NCBI RefSeq assembly: GCF_900106925.1
Contig: NZ_FNNZ01000005.1
Location: forward strand, 62,001-126,000
Length of the DNA: 64,000 nt
Reading direction: 5' to 3'
Source of the DNA: Thiocapsa roseopersicina
GTDB lineage: Bacteria > Pseudomonadota > Gammaproteobacteria > Chromatiales > Chromatiaceae
Shown in pieces: positions 26,774 to 33,740 of this stretch. Below the pieces are notes generated by a model that was given only the letters and a program-made list of their open reading frames with translations, was not told where the DNA came from and did no database searches. Within the stretch, counting starts at the first letter, position 1. Every line of letters begins with the position of its first letter. Made by a program: the position numbers and the translations under genes.

Positions 26774-27805
26774 GCCCGCGCCTACCGCGCACATGACCGG
26801 ACGTAGGAGCGGACCGTTTTGTTCAAGGCCCCGAGGCACGTTCCCATTCGCCGGCTGCAGATCTCGTCGAAGTCCTCGATCATAAACATAGCGACATCTC
26901 TCGAGGCAACGCCCCGTCCGGGTCCGATTGATCGACCTCTACTCGCGGCCCCGGGAGGCCGTGATCAGGTCCTCGATCGCGCGCTCGATCGTCTGAAGCT
27001 TCCGATCTTGCGACAGTCTCGTCCGCGAACGGCACTGGCGGTGGACCTGTGCGGCCGCCGGGAACGCCACCGTGACGCACCCCGACCGAAAAGGCGGCTT
27101 ATGGCGTCTAGGCGCACTGCTGCAGCGGCCGATCAGCGCGTTCGCGAAGGCGTCGTGTTCGAGCGGGGTCACCGCCTCCGCCTGCGCGGCGCGAAGGAGG
27201 TCTTGGCGAGGAAGGCCGCCGAGTCCCGCTTGTCGCGTCCTCAGAAGACCGTGTGGTCGAAGCGGACCGTCGTCAAGGGGCTCTTGGAGAGTGCCGGGAG
27301 CCGGTGTTTCCCGGCATGAGGAAGTCCAGGTGAACGGGAACATCGCGAAGAGCAGCGCGGCTCCCGGCGGGTTTGGCCGAAGAACTGCCGCTCGTACTCG
27401 GTCTGTCCAGTGGCCGCTTTAGGCCCGGCTGCGGTCACTCCAATGGATGACACGAGGGGCAGCTGTTGGTCGACTCCAGGGTATCGCCGTATCCGATCCC
27501 AGTGACCGTTGCTGGGGCAGACCTTCCGCCGGTTGGGGTCATGCCAGTGGCAGCAAGGGGTCGTAAGCGCGCGCCCAAACTCAGAGTCGTGAGTGACCGC
27601 AACGCGCGTCGAGCAGTCGCTGACGAGACTTACGCCGAGCTTCGGCCGGTTGCTGCCGTTAGCGTCGCCTGAACCGAGCCAAGACCGTTTGGTCGGCAGG
27701 CACCTGCAACAGCGGTGGACAAATCCGGCAAGGTCGGCGCGGATAACTCCGAGAGATTCTTGTGGAACAAAATGAGCGACAACAAGCTATCAGCCGTCGG
27801 CTTAA
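26774..27805. other. About 1 kb with no convincing gene
   Basis: Several frames are open for 60-160 codons here on both strands, but none combines a good start, a ribosome-binding site and protein-like composition; most are Arg/Pro/Ala shadows. The plus-strand frame around 27160-27310 has a helical, charged stretch (AKEVLARKAAESRLSRPQK), which could be a remnant. I cannot assign it to a transposase or any family. It ends in the heptamer repeat. Confidence 0.45.
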
Positions 27806-27875
27806 TCACCCCTCACCCCTCACCCCTCACCCCTCACCCCTCACCCCTCACCCCTCACCCCTCACCCCTCACCCC
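27806..27875. repeat. (TCACCCC)10 heptanucleotide tandem repeat
   Basis: Ten perfect contiguous units, preceded by ordinary sequence and followed by a degenerate TCGCTCC. On the minus strand it forms the last six codons and stop of the sigma-54 activator gene. Because three units are 21 bases and each unit carries a TGA, the stop is fixed whatever the copy number. Confidence 0.95.
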
Positions 27876-29237
27876 TCGCTCCTGATCCTGCTCCGAAGAC
27901 GCCTTCAAATCGGCCAGCAGCCGATAAAGCGTCCGCTCGCCGATCCCCAATACCCGCGCGACCGTCGACCGGCGCCCTTCGTGGCGCTCGAGCAGCAGTT
28001 GCAGATAGCGCCGCTCGATCTCGGCGAGGCTGGGCTCGTGATCGAACGTCAGCGTCACGCCGCCGCTCGGCGCGCTCGCGGGCGTGCGAGCGAGGGTGAG
28101 ATGCTCCGAATCGATCTTCAGCTTGTTGCCGGACAGAATGATCGCCCGCTCGACGATATTGCGCAGCTCCCGGACGTTGCCCGGCCAGTCGTAGGCGACC
28201 AACTGCTGCATGGCCGACTCGCTTGTGCGCTTGGCGATGCGTTGGGATAGCCCGGGATGGGAGAGAAAGTGCCGCACGAGCGGCGGAATGTCCTCGCGTC
28301 GTTCGCGCAACGGCGGCACCGAGACCACGAAGGTATTGAGGCGATACAAGAGATCCTGGCGGAACTCGCCGCGCTGGGCCATCCCGTCGAGGTCCCGATT
28401 GGTGGCGGCCACGATCCGTACCTCGGCCTGGATGTCGGTGGCGGCACCGAGACGACGGAAGCGCTTGGTTTCCAGGACGCGCAACAGCTTGGCCTGGATC
28501 GGGACCGGAATCTCGCCGATCTCGTCCAGAAAAAGGGTTCCGCCCTTCGCCTGCTCGATCAGCCCGGGCTTGCGCTGGGCCGCGCCCGTAAAGGCGCCGC
28601 GCTCGTGCCCGAACAGCTCCGACTCGAACAGCGTCTCGGGCAGCGAGCAACAGTCCACCGCCACCAAAGGACCCTCGGCCCGCGGGCTCAGGCGATGAAT
28701 CTCCTGGGCGACCTTCTCCTTGCCGACACCGCTTTCGCCGAGGATCAAGACGGTCGCCTCGGTCGCCGCCACGGCCGCGAGGTTGGCCAGCAGCCGCCGC
28801 AACAGCGCACTCTCGCCCACCAAGAGGCTGGGGGCTTCGTGCCGCAGCACGCTGGTGTAGAACTCGCCGCGCCGGTAGAGAAGGACGTTGTCGATGATCC
28901 GTCGCGCCGCACCGGCCAGCTCTTCCGGGTCCACCGGCTTGGCCAGAAACTCGGTCGCCCCGAGACGCAGAGCCTGCAGGGCAGCCTCCATCCCGTCCCC
29001 GCCGCAGAGGACGAGGATCGGGAGATCCTGTGCCCAGGCTTCCATCATGTCGGCGCCCACGTCTTTAGGCCAAGGATCGTCCAACAGGATCAAGTCCGGC
29101 ACATCGGAGGACAAGAGGCGCCGAGCGTCGCTCCCGTCGCCAACGGCGGTGACCTGAAAACCGAAGCGACGCAGGACCTCCGGCATGTCGAGGCGGGCCT
29201 GTTTGTCCGTGCTCACCAGCAGGATGTGGTCGGTCAT
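27855..29237 (-). CDS. NtrC-family sigma-54-dependent response regulator with eroded receiver
   Basis: 460-residue enhancer-binding protein. Residues 1-115 are a receiver in which the acid pair is degraded (ILLVSTDKQ), the acceptor region reads LILLDDPWP, the switch Thr/Ser is Cys (LVLCGGD), and the Lys is kept (FLAKPVD). The AAA+ domain is intact: Walker A GESGVGKEK near residue 165, sigma-54 contact loop GAFTGA near 214, Walker B GTLFLDEIGE. A Fis-type helix-turn-helix closes the protein (STVARVLGIGERTLYRLL). ATG at 29237 has AAAGGA seven bases upstream. It is divergent from the secreted protein gene at 29722, and three palindromes lie between them. Its C-terminus is coded by a tandem repeat. 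Confidence 0.93.
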   Translation of the reverse strand: MTDHILLVSTDKQARLDMPEVLRRFGFQVTAVGDGSDARRLLSSDVPDLILLDDPWPKDVGADMMEAWAQDLPILVLCGGDGMEAALQALRLGATEFLAKPVDPEELAGAARRIIDNVLLYRRGEFYTSVLRHEAPSLLVGESALLRRLLANLAAVAATEATVLILGESGVGKEKVAQEIHRLSPRAEGPLVAVDCCSLPETLFESELFGHERGAFTGAAQRKPGLIEQAKGGTLFLDEIGEIPVPIQAKLLRVLETKRFRRLGAATDIQAEVRIVAATNRDLDGMAQRGEFRQDLLYRLNTFVVSVPPLRERREDIPPLVRHFLSHPGLSQRIAKRTSESAMQQLVAYDWPGNVRELRNIVERAIILSGNKLKIDSEHLTLARTPASAPSGGVTLTFDHEPSLAEIERRYLQLLLERHEGRRSTVARVLGIGERTLYRLLADLKASSEQDQERGVRGEG

Positions 29238-29445
29238 GACTGATCCTTTCGTCCGAATCGAAACAAGGGAAGGGCTTCTAAACCCGATGAGAGCCATGAG
29301 CGATCGACTCGGGTACGTGAAGGCTTGAACCCTGGTTCGCACGGGGTCTCCTTCGCCCGATGACCGAGCCGTATCGAGCGAGAACATCATACGGCTTCCC
29401 CGGGCGACGCATCGGAGCCGGAGATCCGCCGAGACCCCCGACATC

Positions 29446-29462
29446 TCTGCCGAATTGGCAGA
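29446..29462. promoter_or_regulatory. Operator palindrome TCTGCCGAATTGGCAGA
   Basis: CTGCC-N5-GGCAG element with six-base arms; 15 of 17 bases match the site at 9906-9922. It lies between the activator gene and its divergent neighbour, about 200 bases upstream of the sigma-54-type promoter at 29662. Confidence 0.65.
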
Positions 29463-29528
29463 GCAGCCTGTCACTCATCAGACCGGTGATGGCCTCCCGA
29501 CCGATCCGGCGAGATCCGACCGCAAGCG

Positions 29529-29545
29529 ACTGCCACGCCGGCAGG
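29529..29545. promoter_or_regulatory. Operator palindrome, second CTGCC-N5-GGCAG copy
   Basis: ACTGCCACGCCGGCAGG. The arms CTGCC and GGCAG have the same five-base spacing as the other sites. Its centre is 32 bp from the centre of the next copy, the same interval seen for the pair at 9874/9906. Confidence 0.6.
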
Positions 29546-29560
29546 GCCAACCCCCGACGC

Positions 29561-29577
29561 GCTGCAGATCTGGCAGC
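29561..29577. promoter_or_regulatory. Operator palindrome, third copy (CTGCA-N5-GGCAG)
   Basis: GCTGCAGATCTGGCAGC, one mismatch in the left arm. It is about 90 bases upstream of the -24 element at 29662, a typical enhancer distance. Confidence 0.55.
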
Positions 29578-29661
29578 CTGGCCTGCGCACACCCTGCACA
29601 TGGATCGCGCTCGCGCAAGATATCATCTTGTAAAACAGATGATTATGAGCAACAAAGAACA

Positions 29662-29677
29662 TGGCACGGAACATGCA
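29662..29677 (+). promoter_or_regulatory. Sigma-54 promoter (-24/-12) for the small secreted protein genes
   Basis: TGGCACG, four bases, ATGCA: near-perfect sigma-54 consensus with the right GG-to-GC spacing. Predicted start near 29689, 33 bases before the ATG at 29722. An imperfect inverted repeat (ATCATC...GATGAT, 29621-29645) lies just upstream. Confidence 0.8.
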
Positions 29678-29721
29678 TATTTCCTATCGACGCTTCTCAA
29701 CTTGCCCATAGGACTGCAACC

Positions 29722-30114
29722 ATGACCTTCAGCCGCCCCCGTTCGATCTCGCCGGTGAACATTGGCCTGACGCTCCTCGTCTTGGCCGGAGCCCTCTATA
29801 GCGCCTCGGTCCGCGCAGACATCGACGCGCTTCAGCCCGATCCCGGATTCCGCTACGAGACCGGCCGCTGGACCGAGGTGGACATCGCCCTGACGCTGAA
29901 CGACGGCAACCCGGCGCTGCTCAGCATCTACAGCAAGGGAGCAAACGGCATGCGGCTGCTGCAGAATGCCTTCACCGACGCACACGGCCGCTACGTCGGC
30001 GAGCTGCAGCTGCCGGCTCACCTCGACGAGGTCGTGGTCGTGGTGCGGACGGCCGATCGGCAGGACACCCTTGACCTCGTCGTCGGCGAAAACGTGATCG
30101 CCTACGCCGAATAA
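29722..30114 (+). CDS. Small secreted protein of unknown function
   Basis: 130 residues. A Sec signal peptide (about residues 1-32, ending SASVRA) is followed by about 98 residues with alternating polar and hydrophobic positions, suggesting a beta-sandwich: FRYETGRWTEVDIALTLNDG, ALLSIYSKGANGMRLLQNAF, GELQLPAHLDEVVVVVRTAD. That layout resembles transthyretin-like or carbohydrate-binding modules but I recognise no family. It is the first gene behind the sigma-54 promoter at 29662 and is followed after 33 bases by another secreted protein gene, so the two form a small operon leading toward the polysaccharide cluster. Confidence 0.78.
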   Translation: MTFSRPRSISPVNIGLTLLVLAGALYSASVRADIDALQPDPGFRYETGRWTEVDIALTLNDGNPALLSIYSKGANGMRLLQNAFTDAHGRYVGELQLPAHLDEVVVVVRTADRQDTLDLVVGENVIAYAE

Positions 30115-30147
30115 CCCCACTCACGGATACTCGGGAGATTCAACCCC

Positions 30148-30600
30148 ATGATGACGTTGAAATCGATCAAGCAATGGACCGGGGCGGCACTCGCCCTGCT
30201 GATCGCCGCGGGCGCCTCGGGCGCCTCGCCGAGCGCCGTCGGCCTGCTCGCGTTCGAGCCCATCCGTCTCAAAGAGGCCTCCGGCGCAAAGCTGGAACGG
30301 GCTATTCTGACCTACGGCGACGAGGTCTACGAGGTCAGGGTGAACGGCTTGGGCATCGGCGGGGCGGCCGGTGTCACGGTGACCGTGACAGGAGACGTCC
30401 ACGGCCTGACCGATCTGATGGATCTCGAAGGCATCTTCGTCACGGCACTGGCCGACCCCTCGGAGACGGAGGTCAGCACCGACGATCTTTGGATCGAGAG
30501 CGATCGGGGCGTGAGGATTCGCCTGCGCACGGACCATCCGGACGTCGCCATCGCGCCGGGCGGCGACGAGGTCAGCCTGCTGTTCGGCTGGGGGCAGTAA
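30148..30600 (+). CDS. Second small secreted protein of unknown function
   Basis: 150 residues with a signal peptide (hydrophobic LALLIAAGASGA, cleavage near residue 26). The mature part is acidic and beta-rich (AILTYGDEVYEVRVNGLGIG, GVTVTVTGDVHGLTDLMDLE, GVRIRLRTDHPDVAIAPGGD). No cysteines, no membrane anchor, no recognised domain. GGGAG sits ten bases before the ATG. Likely cotranscribed with the gene at 29722 and, by the shared operators, coexpressed with the LruC protein at 10234. A role in matrix or cell-surface structure is only an inference. Confidence 0.78.
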   Translation: MMTLKSIKQWTGAALALLIAAGASGASPSAVGLLAFEPIRLKEASGAKLERAILTYGDEVYEVRVNGLGIGGAAGVTVTVTGDVHGLTDLMDLEGIFVTALADPSETEVSTDDLWIESDRGVRIRLRTDHPDVAIAPGGDEVSLLFGWGQ

Positions 30601-30989
30601 GCCGGCAGTCCACCCGCCCGAGTCGGCCCGGATGTCCGGGTCGGCGACGACCCCGCCCACGCCGGGTTACATGACCATCCCGTCTTGAAGACGATTCCCG
30701 GAAGACCACATCCCCTCCGAGCAACCGGCCCGGGGTCGGACTTCAGCCCGACAGGGGCGCGCGGTTCGCGTTCTGTTACTATTCGGAACGCGGATTCCCG
30801 CCGCGCTCTATTCGCGCCGCCGATCGGCATTGCTCGCCGAGTTTGAATCGACCGGCCTCGCGAGATGGCTCCGGTCGCGGATGATGGGGCGACGCGCGAT
30901 GCCGGCCGACCGGCTCGAACGGAGCCGAACTCGAAATCGATCGCAATACCGTAGACAACCCCAAACGACATCCCGACCAGGGGAACGCG
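30601..30989. other. Intergenic leader of the glycosyltransferase cluster
   Basis: 389 bases without a credible gene. It holds an inverted repeat at 30767-30792 (CGCGTTC, 12 bases, GAACGCG) and a short CCCGGA/TCCGGG hairpin near 30631. No clear -35/-10 or -24/-12 element was found, yet a promoter for the cluster is expected here. Confidence 0.5.
30767..30792. promoter_or_regulatory. Inverted repeat upstream of the glycosyltransferase cluster
   Basis: Perfect seven-base arms CGCGTTC and GAACGCG around an AT-richer 12-base centre (TGTTACTATTCG). Size and symmetry fit a regulator site or a hairpin; no family is assigned. Confidence 0.35.
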
Positions 30990-32048
30990 ATGACGCCCCG
31001 GCTCTTGTACGTTCTTCACAGTGGCAACCTCTACGGCACGGAGCGGATGGCCCTCGCAACTTTGGAGGGTCTCGGAGCGGAGATCGATCCGCTGCTTTGC
31101 GCGCCGCCCGGCCCGGTCCTTGCCGAGTCGCGGCGACGCGGCGTCCCCGGCATCGCCTTCACGAGCCCGCGGGATCTCGCCCGCGTGCTGCGCCGCGAGC
31201 TCTCCGCTCACCGCGCGGTCTCCTTTGCCGCGACGGCGGTCACCCACTCGCTCCTCTTCGTCGCCCTGAACGCGCTTTATCGGCGGCGCGGCGTGCACAT
31301 CCACATGGTGCACGGCGGTACCGACGAGCGCGACAGTTACGGGCGAAAGAAGGTGCTCAACCTGACCGGGGTCCGCTTCGTCGCGGTCTCGGACTATGTG
31401 CGCGAGCGCCTTGTCGCCAACGGCGTGCGTGCCGACCGAATCACCGTCATCGAGAATTTTCTCGGCTCGGACGACGTCGCCTCGCGCCCGCGGCGCCCGT
31501 CGTTCGCGATGCCCGGCGTTCGCCGTGTCCTGATCGTCTCCCGCGTCGATCCGATCAAACGGGTCGATCTCTTGCTGGACGCGCTCGACCGCCATGCGGG
31601 GCCGAGCTCACTCGAGTTTCGCATTCTCGGAACGGGCTGGGATCTGGATGCCTTGCGCGATCGGGCTCGCGCGACCCACTCGAACGTCACCTTCGCGGGT
31701 TTTTCAGACGACGTGCCCGGAGAGCTGGCCCGGAGCGATCTCCTGCTGCACCTCTGTCCGGTCGAGCCCTTCGGGCTCGCGATCCTCGAGGCGATGGCCG
31801 CGGGGATCCCTGTACTGGTCCCGGACAGCGGCGGCGCTGGATCCTTGGTCGAGGACGGGATCAGCGGCCTGCGCTTTCGCGCCGACGACGCCGACGACCT
31901 GGCTCGCCGCCTCGCGACCTTTCAGACGGCGGACGCGGAGACACTAAATCGTCTGGTCGCCGGCGGCGACCGGCAACTGGCGACCCGTTTCTCCGCTGCA
32001 GCGCGCATCGCCGATTATCGTCGTCTTTTCAATGGAGTAGAGACATGA
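30990..32048 (+). CDS. Glycosyltransferase family 4
   Basis: GT-B fold sugar transferase of 352 residues, cytosolic side of the inner membrane. The C-terminal donor domain shows VLIVSRVDPIKRVDLLLDA and the GT4 motif EPFGLAILEAMAAGIPVLVP with the E-x7-E glutamates. The N-terminal acceptor domain begins RLLYVLHSGNLYGTERMA. It is the first gene of the exopolysaccharide cluster and overlaps the next gene by four bases (ATGA). Sugar specificity cannot be read from sequence. Confidence 0.92.
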   Translation: MTPRLLYVLHSGNLYGTERMALATLEGLGAEIDPLLCAPPGPVLAESRRRGVPGIAFTSPRDLARVLRRELSAHRAVSFAATAVTHSLLFVALNALYRRRGVHIHMVHGGTDERDSYGRKKVLNLTGVRFVAVSDYVRERLVANGVRADRITVIENFLGSDDVASRPRRPSFAMPGVRRVLIVSRVDPIKRVDLLLDALDRHAGPSSLEFRILGTGWDLDALRDRARATHSNVTFAGFSDDVPGELARSDLLLHLCPVEPFGLAILEAMAAGIPVLVPDSGGAGSLVEDGISGLRFRADDADDLARRLATFQTADAETLNRLVAGGDRQLATRFSAAARIADYRRLFNGVET

Positions 32049-33055
32049 ACCCGAACGGATCCGGCTGTGCACTCTCAGTCGTCGTCATCGGCCGCAACGA
32101 AGGATCGCGCCTCATGCGCTGCCTGCGTTCCGTGCAGGCGATTCGCGGGGTCCGCGGCAGGATCGAGATCATCTACGTGGACTCGGACTCCAAGGACGGG
32201 AGCGCCGAGCGGGCCCGCGCACTCGGAGCACAGGTGATCGTGGTGCATCCGCAACGGCCCTCCGCCGCGCTCGGTCGTAATGCCGGCTGGCGCGCGGCAC
32301 AGGCGCCGGTGATCCTCTTTCTGGATGGCGACACCATCCTGGATCCGGATTTCGTCGCGAGCGCCCTGCCGCTGCTGAAGGATCCGAACGTCGCCGTCGT
32401 CTGGGGGCACCGACGCGAGCTGCATCCCGAGGCGTCGGTCTACAACCGGGTGCTGGATCTGGATTGGATCTATCCGCCGGGACCGAGCGAGTTCTGCGGC
32501 GGAGATGCACTCATGCGCCGCGCCGCCTTGGAGCGCGTGAACGGCTTCGACGAGCGCCTGATTGCCGGGGAGGAGCCGGAGCTCTGCCAGCGGCTGCGCA
32601 CGCTGGGTTACCGCATCGAGCATATCGACCAGCCCATGACCCTGCACGATCTGGCGATGACCCGCTGGGACCAGTATTGGCGTCGCGCCGAACGGGCCGG
32701 CCATGCCTATGCGGAGGTCGCGTCGCGATTTCGGGACAGCGACTATCCGCTCTGGTCGGCAGAGGTTCGTCGGAATCGAATCCACGCGGCCATCCTGATC
32801 CTTGCCGCGCTGGGCGGGATCGTGCTCGCCGTCGTCGAGGAGAGCCTCTGGCCGCTGCTGTTGCCGGTGGCCTTTTACCTGGGCCTGATCGTGCGCACTG
32901 CACGCCGAGTGGAGTGGAAGGATCCGAGCCTGGTCACACGGCTGCTCTACGGGGTGCACTCGCACCTGCAGCAGATCCCGATTCTGATCGGCCAGTTGAG
33001 CTACTACCGCGATCGGCGCGCCGGACGCCGAAGACGCCTGATCGAGTATAAGTAA
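32045..33055 (+). CDS. Glycosyltransferase family 2, membrane-associated
   Basis: 336 residues. The GT-A domain shows SVVVIGRNEGSRLMRCLRSV, IIYVDSDSKDGS and the metal-binding DGDT, with a GEEPELCQRLR acceptor-side motif (ED-type). Two hydrophobic segments near residues 240-285 anchor it to the inner membrane. Starts within the stop of the upstream transferase (ATGA). Likely adds one residue to the lipid-linked repeat unit; donor unknown. Confidence 0.9.
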   Translation: MNPNGSGCALSVVVIGRNEGSRLMRCLRSVQAIRGVRGRIEIIYVDSDSKDGSAERARALGAQVIVVHPQRPSAALGRNAGWRAAQAPVILFLDGDTILDPDFVASALPLLKDPNVAVVWGHRRELHPEASVYNRVLDLDWIYPPGPSEFCGGDALMRRAALERVNGFDERLIAGEEPELCQRLRTLGYRIEHIDQPMTLHDLAMTRWDQYWRRAERAGHAYAEVASRFRDSDYPLWSAEVRRNRIHAAILILAALGGIVLAVVEESLWPLLLPVAFYLGLIVRTARRVEWKDPSLVTRLLYGVHSHLQQIPILIGQLSYYRDRRAGRRRRLIEYK

Positions 33056-33095
33056 TCCGAATGTCGGTCGAGCACGAGGCCTTGGAGGACGCGCA

Positions 33096-33710
33096 ATGAG
33101 CAAAGGCATCAAAGGTCTCGCGGTTGCCGCGCTGACTCCCCTCGCACGGCTGCAACGTCGGCTTCTCGAGCCCCTCGGACGCCTTTGGAGTCATACACGT
33201 CTGCGCGAGCGGATCAGGTTCCCGCTGGATCCTTCGGTCGTCGTGCTCGGCGTCCCCGAGATCCACGGCACCGGCAACATCCGCTTGGGCAGGCAGCTCT
33301 ATCTCTACCCCGGCCTCTACCTCGAGACCCAAGGGACGGGCGAGATCCGAATCGGCGACGAGGTGGTGATCTCGCGTGGGGTCCATCTGGTCGCCTTCGA
33401 GCGGATCCAGATCGGCGAGGGCAGCATGATCGGCGAATACAGCGGTATCCGCGATGCCAACCATCGTACCGGGACCGATCGAGCGCTGCGCTGGTCCGGA
33501 CATGAGAGCCGCCCGATCACCATCGGGCGTCAGGTCTGGATCGGGCGCGGGGTCACCGTGCTGCCCGGTGTGTCGATCGGCGACGGTGCCGTGATCGGCG
33601 CCAACGCCGTCGTGACCCAGGATATCCCGGCCGGCGCGGTCGCGGTCGGGATCCCGGCACGCGTCGTCAAGTCGGCCTCGACGGACCGACCGGTCGAGGC
33701 GTCGAGGTAA
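33096..33710 (+). CDS. Hexapeptide-repeat acyltransferase (LbH fold)
   Basis: 204 residues with left-handed beta-helix repeats: GTGNIRLGRQLYLYP, GEIRIGDEVVISRGVHLVA, then ITIGRQVWIGRGVTVLPGVS and IGDGAVIGANAVVTQDIPAG. The catalytic-type histidine may be in DANHRTG. Such enzymes acetylate sugar hydroxyls. GGAGG lies seven bases before the ATG. Its placement among glycosyltransferases implies decoration of the polysaccharide repeat unit. Confidence 0.9.
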   Translation: MSKGIKGLAVAALTPLARLQRRLLEPLGRLWSHTRLRERIRFPLDPSVVVLGVPEIHGTGNIRLGRQLYLYPGLYLETQGTGEIRIGDEVVISRGVHLVAFERIQIGEGSMIGEYSGIRDANHRTGTDRALRWSGHESRPITIGRQVWIGRGVTVLPGVSIGDGAVIGANAVVTQDIPAGAVAVGIPARVVKSASTDRPVEASR

Positions 33711-33740
33711 GCCCCCGCCTCGCCCGAGCGAGCCGAACCG

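Noticed and set aside
27466-27672. Short plus-strand frame in the gene-poor kilobase
   Set aside because: No convincing ribosome-binding site or homology; left as part of the gene-free stretch.
27806-27875. CRISPR-like array
   Set aside because: Units are seven bases with no spacers; it is a simple tandem repeat.
29571-29600. TGGCAG...CCTGC as another sigma-54 promoter
   Set aside because: The distance between GG and GC is one base too long; the better match at 29662 explains expression of the gene.
30830-32040. Long open frame overlapping the first glycosyltransferase in another frame
   Set aside because: Arg/Pro/Ala-rich composition typical of a shadow of a high-GC gene; the family-matching frame is 30990-32048.
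32045-33055. Fusion of the GT4 and GT2 proteins in one frame
   Set aside because: The upstream open frame is a shadow; the real GT2 begins at 32045 with an ATGA overlap.
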